From Kribbella kalugense (lineage in GTDB: Bacteria; Actinomycetota; Actinomycetes; Propionibacteriales; Kribbellaceae), in NCBI RefSeq assembly GCF_004365875.1, contig NZ_SODF01000003.1, positions 357,763 through 421,762 of the forward strand: a DNA stretch of 64,000 nucleotides, in the 5' to 3' direction. Below, piece after piece: positions 1 to 8,512 of the stretch. Under the pieces are notes generated by a model. It worked only from the letters and a program-made list of their open reading frames with translations. It was not told the DNA's origin and did no database searches. A program made the translations under genes and the position numbers. Within the stretch, counting starts at the first letter, position 1; each line of letters opens with the position of its first letter.

Positions 1-267
1 CGAGGTCGAGGCGCAGGCCCGGGCGACCTCCTCGATCACGATCACCGTCGCGAGCGCGTCCGCGCCGGCGCCGCCGTACTGCTCCGGGATGTGCGGCGCG
101 TGGAAGTCCGAGGCCTTCAGCGCGTCGTACGACGCCTTCGGGAACTCGGCCAGCTCGTCGACGTCCCCCGCGTGCGGGGCCACCTTGGCATCGCAGACGT
201 CGCGAACGGCCTCGCGGATCGCCTCGTGCTCCTCCGACAGCGCGTACAGCTCGAATGAGTTACTCAC
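1..267 (-). CDS. acyl-CoA dehydrogenase, N-terminal part (cut by window start)
   Basis: Translation from the GTG at 267 gives 89 residues beginning SNSFELYALSEEHEAIREAV, with the later motif PEQYGGAGAD. This is the N-terminal alpha-helical domain of acyl-CoA dehydrogenases, FAD enzymes that introduce the alpha-beta double bond in fatty acyl or branched acyl-CoA. The catalytic base and FAD-binding parts lie outside the window, so the substrate cannot be judged. The start is well fixed: an in-frame TGA lies two codons upstream, and a TACTGT box ends seven bases before the GTG, so the mRNA is probably leaderless. It is divergent from the UDP-glucose dehydrogenase gene. Confidence 0.85.
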   Translation of the reverse strand, partial: MSNSFELYALSEEHEAIREAVRDVCDAKVAPHAGDVDELAEFPKASYDALKASDFHAPHIPEQYGGAGADALATVIVIEEVARACASTS

Positions 268-274
268 GAGTCAC

Positions 275-280
275 ACAGTA
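275..280 (-). promoter_or_regulatory. -10 box TACTGT, leaderless start of acyl-CoA dehydrogenase
   Basis: TACTGT on the minus strand is followed by seven bases and then the GTG start. This puts the expected transcription start on or next to the start codon. Confidence 0.5.
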
Positions 281-378
281 CGACGAACATTCCGCGAACG
301 GAGGACGTCGTACGCCGAAAGTGAGCAAGAGCGCACTCTCCAGACATGAGCCGGTCACCGGCTGATAACCACGATGGG

Positions 379-384
379 TAGAGT
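379..384 (+). promoter_or_regulatory. -10 box TAGAGT, leaderless start of ugd
   Basis: TAGAGT is followed by seven bases and ATG at 392. There is no Shine-Dalgarno sequence before this ATG, which supports a leaderless mRNA. Confidence 0.5.
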
Positions 385-391
385 CCCCGAC

Positions 392-1729
392 ATGAGTGAA
401 GCGACCTCCCGCCCGCTGCGGATCGCCGTGATCGGCACCAACTACCTCGGTGCGAACACCGCGGCGGGGATGGCCGAGTTCGGTTTCGACGTGATCGGGG
501 TCGAGATCGACGAGCACCGGCTGAAGCTGCTGAACGACGGCAAGGCCCCGCTGTACGAGCCCGGGCTGGACCCGCTGCTGAAGAAGCACGTCGACTCCGG
601 CCGGCTGCGGTTCACCAAGGACTACCGCGAGATCGGCGACTGGGCCGACGTGTACTTCATCTGCGTCGGCACCCCGCAGCTCGAGGGCAGCGAGGCGGCC
701 GACCTGGCCCAGGTCAACTCGGTCGTGGACATGCTGGCGCCGCTGCTGACCAAGCCGACCCTGGTCGTGGGCCGCTCCACGGTCCCGGTCGGTACGTCGA
801 AGAAGGTCGAGAGCCGCTTCCACGCCGAGGCCCCGGCCGGCACGGGTGTCGAGATCGCCTGGCAGCCCGAGTTCCTCCGCGAGGCGCACGGCGTGGACGA
901 CACGCTGCACCCGGACCGGCTCGTGTTCGGCGTCCAGTCCGGGGCCGCCGAGGCCCGGCTGCGCGAGGTGTTCGCGACCCCGATCAGCGAGGGTTCGCCG
1001 GTCGTCGTCTGCAACCTGCCCACCGCGGAGCTGGTCAAGGGTGGCGCGAATGCCTTCCTGGCCACGAAGATCTCGTTCATCAACGCGCTCGCGGAGATGG
1101 CCGACGCGAGCGGCGCGGACGTCACCCAGCTGGCCGACGCGCTCGGGTACGACAAGCGGATCGGCCGCGGCGCCCTCAACGCCGGACCGGGGTACGGCGG
1201 CGGCTGCCTGCCGAAGGACCTGCGGGCGTTCATGCACCGGGCCGGCGAGCTCGGCGTCGAGGAGGTCATCACGCTGCTGCGCGAGGTCGACGACATCAAC
1301 CAGCGCCGGCGGGCCGGAATCGTTGACCTGACCCACGAGATGCTCGGCGGCGACTGGGTCGGCAAGAACGTCACCGTCCTCGGCGCCGCGTTCAAGGCCG
1401 GTACGGACGACGTTCGCGACTCGCCCGCCCTCGACGTGGCCGGCCGGATCCAGCTGCACGGCGCGAACGTCACCGTCTACGACCCGGAGGCGATGGAGAA
1501 CGCTCGCCGGGTCCGTCCGACGCTGCGCTACGCCCCGACCGCCCTCGAGGCCAGCCGCGACGCGCACGCCGTACTGCACCTGACCGAGTGGCCCGAGTTC
1601 CGCGAACTTGACCCCGCCACGCTGCGCGGGTTCGTAAACAACCCGGTCGTCATCGATGCCCGCCTCAACCTCAACGCCGACGCGTGGCGGGCAGCCGGCT
1701 GGATCTACCGCGCCCCCGGCAAGCCCTAG
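392..1729 (+). CDS. UDP-glucose 6-dehydrogenase family protein
   Basis: Oxidises UDP-glucose (or a related UDP-sugar) to the uronic acid with two NAD+, providing precursors for cell-surface polysaccharides in the cytoplasm. The 445-residue length fits the family. Visible are the N-terminal Rossmann motif IAVIGTNYLGANTAAGM, the central motif NAGPGYGGGCLPKD with the catalytic cysteine near residue 271, and the C-terminal FKAGTDDVRDSPA segment of the UDP-binding domain. I chose ATG 392 over an upstream in-frame ATG at 374 because the TAGAGT box overlaps the upstream one and is correctly spaced for 392. Its stop shares the bases CTAG with the stop of the convergent MFS gene. Substrate specificity between UDP-glucose and UDP-ManNAc cannot be settled by eye. 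Confidence 0.88.
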   Translation: MSEATSRPLRIAVIGTNYLGANTAAGMAEFGFDVIGVEIDEHRLKLLNDGKAPLYEPGLDPLLKKHVDSGRLRFTKDYREIGDWADVYFICVGTPQLEGSEAADLAQVNSVVDMLAPLLTKPTLVVGRSTVPVGTSKKVESRFHAEAPAGTGVEIAWQPEFLREAHGVDDTLHPDRLVFGVQSGAAEARLREVFATPISEGSPVVVCNLPTAELVKGGANAFLATKISFINALAEMADASGADVTQLADALGYDKRIGRGALNAGPGYGGGCLPKDLRAFMHRAGELGVEEVITLLREVDDINQRRRAGIVDLTHEMLGGDWVGKNVTVLGAAFKAGTDDVRDSPALDVAGRIQLHGANVTVYDPEAMENARRVRPTLRYAPTALEASRDAHAVLHLTEWPEFRELDPATLRGFVNNPVVIDARLNLNADAWRAAGWIYRAPGKP

Positions 1730-2946
1730 ACGACTGTCGCCGACCGCAGGACAGGACGGGTCAGTACGACGACGCCGGTGAGTGCCGCGGCGATCGAGAT
1801 GCCAAGGCACACACCGGTGATGCCCACCCCGTGCATGTCGGCGAGGCCGCCGAGCACCGGGTTCATCACCACCAGAGCGAGGCTCTGGGCGAGTACGACG
1901 ATGGACTGCAGACGGGACTGGAACTCACGCTCCACCGAGTTCATCAACAGCGGCAGCACGTGACCCGTGAACGTCCCGACGCCGATCCCGCTCAGCACAC
2001 CGGCCGCGAACGTCAGCGGCAACGGATCGAGCACCGAAAGCCCGAGCAGCCCAACCGCGGCCACAAGCAGTCCAAGAGCAGCGAAGATGCCCGGCCGCGG
2101 AAACGCTCCCCGCATCAGGATGCGCAACGCGATCACGCCGACGCCAAGGCTTCGGCTGGCAACGAGCAGACCGGCCGTCGCGGCATTCCATCCATGTGAG
2201 CGAGCCAGCAGCGGAAACAGCAACGCGTCCAAGGGCATCAGCAGACCAGCCGCGACGGTCATCGTGATCAGCAGTGCGCGCGTAAGCGGCCGCCCGAAGA
2301 CGACCTGGATACCGGTGAGGATCGACCGGAACATGCCCGACGGCATCCGGCCGGGAGGCGCGATCGTCTTCCGCAGCAGGATCAGTACGACGATCATCAC
2401 GCCGAAGGTCAACGCATCGAAACCACCGGCGGCGGTCAGGCCGGCCCAGCTGACCAGGACGCCGCCGACCGCGGTGCCGGTGACGGCGAAGACGACGCCG
2501 GTGACCTGAAAGCTCGCGAGCGCACGCGGGACCTGCTGCGGCGGGACAAGAAGGCGGGGCATCGAGCGGGACGACGGAAGGAAGAAGGCGTCGATCACGC
2601 CGACCACGAGAGCGAGGATGACCAGCAGCCAGATCGGCTCTCCGGCGGCCAGAGTTGCGGGGACCAGGGCCAGGGTCACCAGGAACATCGCGATACAGCT
2701 CAGCAGCAGCACGCGAGGAGCGCCGTACCGATCGCCGATCGCGCCGCCGACCAGGAGAAGCGCGGCCCGCGGGGCGGCGGCGAGGAGCAGGATGAGACCG
2801 GCGGTGCGACCGCCGTGCTGGCTGGCCGACCAGCCGATGGCGAACGTCATCGTCAGGTCACCGAGCAGGGACACCGCGGCGCCGAACAACCAGATCCAAT
2901 AGCGGACCGGTATGCGCTGCGTATCCGGTTCAGTGGGCGGAGTCAC
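1726..2946 (-). CDS. MFS transporter (DHA3/enterobactin-exporter-like)
   Basis: A 406-residue, very hydrophobic protein with about twelve membrane segments. It has the MFS loop motif GGAIGDRYGAPRVLL after the second helix and the pattern of the MFS_3/DHA3 drug or siderophore exporter group. It probably exports small molecules across the cytoplasmic membrane, with unknown substrate. The GTG start is preceded by TAAGGT with eight bases between, a leaderless arrangement. Its stop codon overlaps that of the convergent ugd gene. Confidence 0.8.
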   Translation of the reverse strand: MTPPTEPDTQRIPVRYWIWLFGAAVSLLGDLTMTFAIGWSASQHGGRTAGLILLLAAAPRAALLLVGGAIGDRYGAPRVLLLSCIAMFLVTLALVPATLAAGEPIWLLVILALVVGVIDAFFLPSSRSMPRLLVPPQQVPRALASFQVTGVVFAVTGTAVGGVLVSWAGLTAAGGFDALTFGVMIVVLILLRKTIAPPGRMPSGMFRSILTGIQVVFGRPLTRALLITMTVAAGLLMPLDALLFPLLARSHGWNAATAGLLVASRSLGVGVIALRILMRGAFPRPGIFAALGLLVAAVGLLGLSVLDPLPLTFAAGVLSGIGVGTFTGHVLPLLMNSVEREFQSRLQSIVVLAQSLALVVMNPVLGGLADMHGVGITGVCLGISIAAALTGVVVLTRPVLRSATVV

Positions 2947-2954
2947 GATCGACG

Positions 2955-2960
2955 ACCTTA
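2955..2960 (-). promoter_or_regulatory. -10 box TAAGGT, leaderless start of MFS gene
   Basis: TAAGGT on the minus strand lies eight bases before the GTG start at 2946, with no ribosome-binding site in between. Confidence 0.45.
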
Positions 2961-3021
2961 GACGACAAGCAATGGGACCTCATGACTACCCGCCCCCCAG
3001 TCTGGAAAACCAGTGACGACG

Positions 3022-3522
3022 TCAGCCTTTACGCAGCTCTGCCGCGCCGTCACGCACAGTAGCGCCCTTGGCCCGGGCCAAGTCGGCCAAGGACTCCTGG
3101 AACGCGATCATCCGGTCCCGCAACTTCTCGTCCGAGGCGGCCAGGATCCGCACCGCCAGCAACCCCGCATTCCGAGCATTCCCGATCGACACCGTCGCAA
3201 CCGGCACTCCGGCCGGCATCTGCACGATCGACAGCAACGAGTCCATTCCGTCGAGGTATTTCAGCGGAACCGGTACGCCGATCACCGGCAGCGGAGTCAC
3301 CGCGGCGAGCATCCCGGGCAGATGTGCGGCCCCGCCGGCGCCGGCGATGAGCACCTTCAGCCCCCGCTCGTGCGCTGACCGTCCGTAGTCGAGCATCTCG
3401 GCCGGCATCCGGTGCGCGGAGATCACGTCTGCCTCAAAAGGCACGTCGAACTCGGCACACACCTCCGCCGCCGCCTTCATCGTCGGCCAGTCCGAGTCCG
3501 ACCCCATCACGATGCCAATCAT
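3022..3522 (-). CDS. purE: N5-carboxyaminoimidazole ribonucleotide mutase PurE
   Basis: Converts N5-CAIR to CAIR in de novo purine synthesis. The 166-residue protein has the class I PurE signatures GSDSDWPTM near the N-terminus, SAHRMP, and AGAGGAAHLPGMLAA, which bind the substrate and carry the active-site histidines. ATG 3522 is chosen because AGGA lies seven bases upstream; a TTG two codons earlier would be too close to it. It follows purK by nine bases, so purK-purE form one transcription unit making the two-step route from AIR to CAIR. Confidence 0.96.
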   Translation of the reverse strand: MIGIVMGSDSDWPTMKAAAEVCAEFDVPFEADVISAHRMPAEMLDYGRSAHERGLKVLIAGAGGAAHLPGMLAAVTPLPVIGVPVPLKYLDGMDSLLSIVQMPAGVPVATVSIGNARNAGLLAVRILAASDEKLRDRMIAFQESLADLARAKGATVRDGAAELRKG

Positions 3523-3531
3523 CAGCAAGTC

Positions 3532-4704
3532 CTATTCGTCGATCGTGCCGGTCAGATAAGCCGCCGCGTGCCGCGCCCGCTCGCGCGTCTCCTCCAACGA
3601 GGAGCCGTACGCCGTGACGTGGCCGACCTTGCGCCCCGGCTTCACCGACTTCCCGTAGAAGTGGACCTTCAGCCCCGGATCGCGGGCCATACAGTGCAGC
3701 AGGCCGCGGTGCATGTCCTCGACGTCCCCGCCGAGCACGTTGACCATCACGGTGTACGGCGCTCGCGCGGACGGCGAACCGAGCGGCAGATCGAGTACGG
3801 CGCGCAGGTGGTTCTCGAACTGGGACGTGACCGCGCCGTCGATCGACCAGTGCCCGGTGTTGTGCGGACGCATCGCCAGCTCGTTGACCAGCAACCGCCC
3901 GTCCCGCGCCTCGAACATCTCGACCGCGAGTACGCCGACGACGCCGAGCTCACCGGCGATCCGCAGCGCGGTCTGCTGCGCCTGCGCAGCCTTCTCCGGC
4001 GCGAGACCCGGCGCGGGCGCGGTGACCTCGACGCAGATGCCGTCCTTCTGCACCGACTCGACGATCGGGTACGCGACCGCCTGTCCGTGCGGCGAGCGCG
4101 CCACGATCGCGGACAACTCGCGGACGAAGTCCACCTTCTCCTCGGCCAGGATCGGTACGGCGCTGCCGAACGCAGTCGCGATCTGCGAGTCGTCCGGTCC
4201 GTCGACGAACCAGACACCCTTGCCGTCGTACCCGCCACGGGTGGTCTTGAGGATGATCGGGAATCCGCCGACCCGCTTGGCGAAGTCCGCGACGTCGGCC
4301 GGTGTCTCGACCACCTGGTGGGCCGGTGACGGAGCGTCGAAGGTGTCCAGCCGGGCCCGCATGACGGCCTTGTCCTGGGCGTGCACCAGCGCGTCCGGGC
4401 CGGGGTAGACCTTCAATCCGTCCGCCTCGAGGGCGTGCAGGAGGTCGGTCGGGACGTGCTCGTGGTCGAACGTGACCACGTCACACTCGGCGGCAAAGCG
4501 GCGTACCGTCTCGAGGTCCTTGTAGTCGCCGACTGGCGCGTCCGCGACCGCCTGCGCTGCTGAGACGGTCTCGCCCTCGGCGAGCACGCGCAGCTGGATG
4601 CCGAGAGCGATGGCCGTTTCCTGCGTCATCCGGGCCAGCTGGCCGCCGCCGACCATGCCGACAACCGGAGTGCCCGCTGGAAGGTCTGATCGAGAGAACT
4701 TCAC
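3532..4704 (-). CDS. purK: N5-carboxyaminoimidazole ribonucleotide synthase PurK
   Basis: ATP-grasp enzyme that carboxylates AIR with bicarbonate to N5-CAIR. The 390-residue product starts VKFSRSDLPAG and shows the N-terminal VGGGQLARM motif, the ATP-grasp segments FPIILKTTRGGYDGKG and EEKVDFVRELS, and the C-terminal metal-binding EMFEARDGRLLVNELAMRPHNTGH. The open frame runs far upstream through the divergent genes, but the TAGGCT box seven bases before the GTG at 4704 marks the real start. It is divergent from the GtrA gene and co-transcribed with purE. Confidence 0.96.
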   Translation of the reverse strand: MKFSRSDLPAGTPVVGMVGGGQLARMTQETAIALGIQLRVLAEGETVSAAQAVADAPVGDYKDLETVRRFAAECDVVTFDHEHVPTDLLHALEADGLKVYPGPDALVHAQDKAVMRARLDTFDAPSPAHQVVETPADVADFAKRVGGFPIILKTTRGGYDGKGVWFVDGPDDSQIATAFGSAVPILAEEKVDFVRELSAIVARSPHGQAVAYPIVESVQKDGICVEVTAPAPGLAPEKAAQAQQTALRIAGELGVVGVLAVEMFEARDGRLLVNELAMRPHNTGHWSIDGAVTSQFENHLRAVLDLPLGSPSARAPYTVMVNVLGGDVEDMHRGLLHCMARDPGLKVHFYGKSVKPGRKVGHVTAYGSSLEETRERARHAAAYLTGTIDE

Positions 4705-4711
4705 AGCTGTG

Positions 4712-4717
4712 AGCCTA
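4712..4717 (-). promoter_or_regulatory. -10 box TAGGCT, leaderless start of purK
   Basis: TAGGCT on the minus strand is followed by seven bases and the GTG start of purK. Confidence 0.55.
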
Positions 4718-4803
4718 GCGATTTCGGGGTGGGACCGGTCGCCGGGTACCGTGGGAGGCTGCCCCTCCCGTCGCGAAGTGATCACAGAAGGTTCCGAAGA
4801 CCG

Positions 4804-5364
4804 TTGAAGCTCGTCACCACGCTGTACCGCCAGTTCCAGCACTTGGTGCACGAAGTGGCCAAGTTCGGTCTGGTCGGTCTGCTCGGTCTGGTCGTGGACC
4901 TGCCGATCTACAACTGGCTGGTCTTCAACAACCCACTGGTCCTCGCGGACTCGGGCGAAGGCATGCTGCACCACAAGCCGCTGACCGCAAAGCTGATCTC
5001 CACCACGGTCGCCACCATCGTGACGTACTTCGGCAACCGGTACTGGACGTGGCGGCACCGGGAGCGCAGCGGACTGCACCGTGAGTACGTGCTGTTCTTC
5101 GTACTGAACGGGATCGGCCTGCTGATCGCGGCCGGCTGCCTGGCCTTCTCGCGGTACGTGCTCGACATGCACAGCTGGCTGTCGGACAACATCGCCGCGA
5201 ACTTCGTCGGCCTCGGACTCGGCACCCTGTTCCGCTTCTGGTCGTACCGCAAGTTCGTCTTCAAGGAGGAGCTCGCCCTCGACGAGGTCGAGCACACCCC
5301 GACCCCGGACTCCCCGGCCGACCTCGACACGGAGTCGACCGGAGATCTGCCCGCGGTCCGCTGA
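4804..5364 (+). CDS. GtrA-like membrane protein
   Basis: A 186-residue protein with four membrane segments and the GtrA signature RFWSYRKFVF after the fourth helix. GtrA-type proteins are thought to carry lipid-linked sugars across the membrane for cell-envelope glycosylation. The charged C-terminal tail after residue 155 is variable in the family. No good ATG exists; TTG 4804 gives the expected short cytoplasmic lead before the first helix, so the exact start is uncertain. A GGGAGG/CCTCCC hairpin at 4753-4769 lies in the leader. It is followed after 13 bases by a Mce-associated-like gene, probably in one unit. Confidence 0.8.
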   Translation: MKLVTTLYRQFQHLVHEVAKFGLVGLLGLVVDLPIYNWLVFNNPLVLADSGEGMLHHKPLTAKLISTTVATIVTYFGNRYWTWRHRERSGLHREYVLFFVLNGIGLLIAAGCLAFSRYVLDMHSWLSDNIAANFVGLGLGTLFRFWSYRKFVFKEELALDEVEHTPTPDSPADLDTESTGDLPAVR

Positions 5365-5377
5365 CCCCGGCTGGTCG

Positions 5378-5947
5378 ATGACCTCCACTCCACCCCGGCA
5401 GACGCGTTCGCGTTTCCATCCGGCAGTTGTCGTCAGCATCGTGCTGGCTGTGCTGCTGGTGGGCGCAATCGTCGCCGGAACCGTGGCCGTCAGCGTCGTG
5501 CGGGCCGACGCGAAGACGCAGCTCAAGCGCGCCGACGACCTGCAGAGCAAACTCGACGCCGCCGGGCCGGGGGCCGAGGTACGCAAGGACGTTCTGGCCG
5601 CTGCGCAGTCCGATGTCGGCGTTCTCTTCAGCTACGACTACCGGAAGCTCAACGACTACGCGGCGGCGACCAAGAAGGTCACGACGGAGAAGTTCGGCGC
5701 CGAGTTCGCGAAGACAGTGGCCGCGATCAAGCCGCAGCAGCTGAGTCAGCAGGCCGTCGCCAAGGCCGCGGTCACGGACGCCGCGGTCAAGGATGCGACC
5801 GCCACCACGGCGCACGTGCTCCTGTTCGTCGACACCACCACGACGACAAAGGGCGCGACGACCCCGAGCGTCCAGCGCACCCGCGTGCAGCTCACGCTCC
5901 AACTGGTCGCCGGCCACTGGCTCGTGGACGACGTCGAAGCTGTCTGA
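5378..5947 (+). CDS. Mce-associated-like membrane protein of unknown function
   Basis: A 189-residue protein with a short basic N-terminus, one membrane segment at about residues 16-42 and an extracytoplasmic remainder. The layout (helix, short coiled region with LKRADDLQSKLDAAG, then a small alpha-beta domain ending in LVAGHWLVDDVEAV) is that of the Mce-associated/SnoaL-like proteins of actinomycetes. No catalytic motif is visible and no mce operon is near. Its start lies 13 bases after the GtrA stop, so the two are probably co-transcribed. Confidence 0.65.
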   Translation: MTSTPPRQTRSRFHPAVVVSIVLAVLLVGAIVAGTVAVSVVRADAKTQLKRADDLQSKLDAAGPGAEVRKDVLAAAQSDVGVLFSYDYRKLNDYAAATKKVTTEKFGAEFAKTVAAIKPQQLSQQAVAKAAVTDAAVKDATATTAHVLLFVDTTTTTKGATTPSVQRTRVQLTLQLVAGHWLVDDVEAV

Positions 5948-5972
5948 TAACGGAGCTGTCTGGTAACAGACA
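5938..5972 (+). repeat. tandem 14-base repeat and GTAA-loop hairpin at the 3' end
   Basis: AGCTGTCTGATAAC (5938-5951) is repeated as AGCTGTCTGGTAAC (5954-5967) with two bases between. The second copy creates the hairpin TGTCTG-GTAA-CAGACA (5957-5972), whose loop would be a GNRA tetraloop in RNA. It may act as a weak terminator or stabilise the 3' end of the upstream mRNA. Confidence 0.5.
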
Positions 5973-6051
5973 TCCGAAATCGCTTGTATCGATGAGAACT
6001 TCACAGGATGCTCTGAGCGTCCTGAGGTTCGCCCCACTGAAGGGATCATCC

Positions 6052-6270
6052 ATGCGCAAGCGTGCAGCAGCAGTAGTTCTCACCGCCGGCCTCGCGGCCA
6101 CCGCCCTACTCGGCGTCGCCACCCCGGCTCAGGCCGCTGACTGGGTCGAGGTCGGCGTCTACCCGACGAAGTTCCAGTGCATCGATGCCGGGCAGACCTA
6201 CCAGCGCGAGGGCTGGGACTACAGCTGCCGGACCCGGCCGGCCGGCGATTGGCTCCTTTTCATCAAGTAA
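6052..6270 (+). CDS. small secreted peptide with one cysteine pair
   Basis: A 72-residue protein with a clear Sec signal peptide (MRKR, hydrophobic core, cleavage after TPAQA) and a mature part of about 44 residues starting ADWVEVGVYP. The two cysteines (FQCIDAG and YSCRTR) could form a disulfide. The mature part is rich in aromatic residues. ATG 6052 is preceded by GAAGGGA with a six-base spacer, so the start is well supported. The function is unknown; similar small secreted proteins are common in actinomycetes. Confidence 0.75.
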   Translation: MRKRAAAVVLTAGLAATALLGVATPAQAADWVEVGVYPTKFQCIDAGQTYQREGWDYSCRTRPAGDWLLFIK

Positions 6271-6312
6271 TCGCCGGCGGCGGCGCCACCCCGGTCCGGG
6301 GTGGCGCCGTCG

Positions 6313-7224
6313 TCACTCTCCGAACGGCGGCTTCCAGGTGGCGTTGCCGTCGGTGTAGTGGAAGTAGACCGGGTCGGTGAAGCTCGCGGGGACCTTGCCG
6401 AACGACTGGATGACGGTGGTCGCGCCGGTTGCGTGCCCGAGGGCATACAGGTAGCCGGCGTGGGTGTCCCGGTCGATGCCGAGCAGGACCGTGCCGTACT
6501 GGCCGCACTGCTGCGCGAGCAACGTCTCGAAGCCCTGCCAAGTCTTAGTGCGTACCTGCTTGACGATCGGCTTCATCGGCGCAGTGGTTGGGATGTGGAT
6601 CGTGTACAGCGCACCGCCGCGAGTGTTCGCGAGGAACGTGTCGTAGGTCTTGGTCGAGCTGATCAGCGCCATCGACTTGACCGAGGCGAATCCGGGCGCG
6701 GACACCTTGCTCCGCCAGACGCCGTTGCTGTCGAGAGTCCAGCGGAACAGCGTGCCGTCGTTGCGGAGTCCATACGTGTTGTGCCGGAGCACCTTGTCGT
6801 AGTACGCCGTCTCATCGAGGAAGACGAAGGTCCCCCAGCCGCCGCCGATCCGCTTCACCCCGCCGTCGATGACGCCGTCGTCACCGGTCGAGTACTGGGC
6901 GAAGTAGAGCGCGTCCCCGAGGACGCTGTAGCCCGATACGAAGGCGATGCTGATCCCGTCGTCGCCCCGCGACATCGACGAGCTGATCCGGACCGCTCCA
7001 TCGGGATACACCGCCTTCCCGAGAATCCGGCTGGCCGGGGCCGTCGGCGGCGCCCCCGCGAAGGCGCCCTGCTCCCTGTGGTCGCCCCCAGCCGTCACCG
7101 ATCCGATCGCCACCGCGCAGCCCCCCACTGCCGCCGTCGCGCTCGGCTTTGCCGCCGCTGTTCCAGGGACCAGGCCTGCCGCCAACAGCAGGGCCGCTGT
7201 CGTCGTCCCGAGGATCTTGATCAT
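6313..7224 (-). CDS. secreted protein of unknown function
   Basis: A 303-residue protein with a signal peptide (MIKILGTTTAALLLAAGLVPGTAAA). The mature part contains repeated segments such as GDALYFAQYSTGDDG, LFRWTLDSNGVW and AGYLYALGHATG, a spacing that suggests a beta-propeller or tachylectin-like fold. I cannot name a family with confidence. ATG 7224 is chosen because AAGGGG lies eight bases upstream; an earlier in-frame GTG at 7233 overlaps that site. It is divergent from the Eis-like gene. Confidence 0.65.
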   Translation of the reverse strand: MIKILGTTTAALLLAAGLVPGTAAAKPSATAAVGGCAVAIGSVTAGGDHREQGAFAGAPPTAPASRILGKAVYPDGAVRISSSMSRGDDGISIAFVSGYSVLGDALYFAQYSTGDDGVIDGGVKRIGGGWGTFVFLDETAYYDKVLRHNTYGLRNDGTLFRWTLDSNGVWRSKVSAPGFASVKSMALISSTKTYDTFLANTRGGALYTIHIPTTAPMKPIVKQVRTKTWQGFETLLAQQCGQYGTVLLGIDRDTHAGYLYALGHATGATTVIQSFGKVPASFTDPVYFHYTDGNATWKPPFGE

Positions 7225-7300
7225 TTGCACCACCCCTTAGCTGGCTAGATGCTCTCGCGAGGTCATTGGTTATGCCAGCTTCGCGTGTGAGGATGCGAAC

Positions 7301-8512
7301 GTGAGCGATATCGAGGTGCGTACGGCGGAAGCGGCCGAGTTCGAGGCGGTCCAGGCTGTGTTCGGCGGGGCGATGATGTTCGACGCGACGCCCGACGATC
7401 TCGGGCGGCAGCTGTTCGAGCCGGAGCGGACGCTGGTCGCGGTCGACGGCGGCGAGGTGATCGGGACCACCCGGGCGTTGACGCGCGAGCTGTCCGTCCC
7501 GGGTGCCGTGGTCGACGCGGCCCACGTGACCGGGGTCGGCGTACGGGCGACGCATCGCCGACGCGGAGTGATGTCCTCGCTGATCGGGCGGCAACTGCGC
7601 GAGGTGCCGGAGGCGATCGCGGTCCTGTGGGCCAGCGAGTCCGCCATCTACGGCCGCTTCGGGTACGCCGGTGCCGCCTGGGGCATCGGATACGAGATCG
7701 AGCTGCACCGCGTTGGCCCGACCAACGAACGGATCCGTCCGGGCGAGCTCGGCGAGCTGACCGTGGACGACGCACTGAAGGAACTGCCACCGCTCCTGCG
7801 ACGACTGCAAGCCCAGCGGCCCGGGGTCTCCGGCCGATCGGATCTCGGCTGGCAGAAACACCTGCAGGACAAGCCGGATGAGCGCAACGGGCGGCTCGCC
7901 CGCCAGATCCTGGTGCACCGGGACGAAGCCGGCACCATCGACGGGTACGCGCTCTGGCGCGGCAAGATGAACTGGACCGCGACCGGTCCGGCCAACGAGG
8001 TCAACCTCGAAGAGCTGGTCGCCCCGGACCCCACGGCGTACCGGGCTCTCTGGCAGCACCTGCTGACGATGGACCTGAGCGCCAAGCTCAGCTACGGGTA
8101 CGCCGCCGTCGACGAACCGCTCCAGCAGCTGGTCAGCACCCCGACAGCCCTCGACCGTCGGCTTAACGAATCGCTCTGGCTCCGCATCACCGACGTACCG
8201 CGTGCTCTTCAAGGGCGCCGGTACGTCGTACCGATCAACGTCGTACTCGACGTGACCGACGACCTCATCCAGTCGAACACCGGCCACTTCCACCTGACCG
8301 CCGACGGCGACACAGTCACCTGCGAACGCACCGACGCCCCCGCCGACCTGGCCCTCTCGATCACCGAGCTGGGCGCGGTCTACCTGGGCGGCCGCCCGCT
8401 CACCGAATTCGCCGCAACCGGCCGAGTCACCGAGCAAACCCCCGGCACCCTCAACCAAACAACCGCAGCCTTCGGTTGGCCGGTCGCCCCGGCCAGCCTG
8501 GAGATCTTCTAG
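7301..8512 (+). CDS. Eis-like GNAT family N-acetyltransferase
   Basis: Acetyl-CoA-dependent acetyltransferase of the Eis (enhanced intracellular survival) family; mycobacterial Eis acetylates aminoglycosides and other amines. At 403 residues it matches the 402-residue family size: tandem GNAT domains followed by an SCP2-like C-terminal domain. Seen are the acetyl-CoA motif VGVRATHRRRGVM, the IYGRFGYAGA motif with the expected general-acid tyrosine, and a C-terminal phenylalanine (LEIF), whose carboxylate is part of the Eis active site. The GTG start has GAGGA seven bases upstream. Its stop overlaps that of the convergent PH-domain gene. The substrate is unknown. Confidence 0.85.
   Translation: MSDIEVRTAEAAEFEAVQAVFGGAMMFDATPDDLGRQLFEPERTLVAVDGGEVIGTTRALTRELSVPGAVVDAAHVTGVGVRATHRRRGVMSSLIGRQLREVPEAIAVLWASESAIYGRFGYAGAAWGIGYEIELHRVGPTNERIRPGELGELTVDDALKELPPLLRRLQAQRPGVSGRSDLGWQKHLQDKPDERNGRLARQILVHRDEAGTIDGYALWRGKMNWTATGPANEVNLEELVAPDPTAYRALWQHLLTMDLSAKLSYGYAAVDEPLQQLVSTPTALDRRLNESLWLRITDVPRALQGRRYVVPINVVLDVTDDLIQSNTGHFHLTADGDTVTCERTDAPADLALSITELGAVYLGGRPLTEFAATGRVTEQTPGTLNQTTAAFGWPVAPASLEIF

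Noticed and set aside
260..1810. 516-codon minus-strand frame opposite ugd
   Set aside because: Arginine-rich, low-complexity translation typical of antisense frames in GC-rich genes; it covers a well-supported enzyme and the MFS start region.
3532..5586. 684-codon version of purK
   Set aside because: The extension crosses the GtrA and Mce-associated-like genes in antisense; the TAGGCT-GTG start gives normal PurK length.
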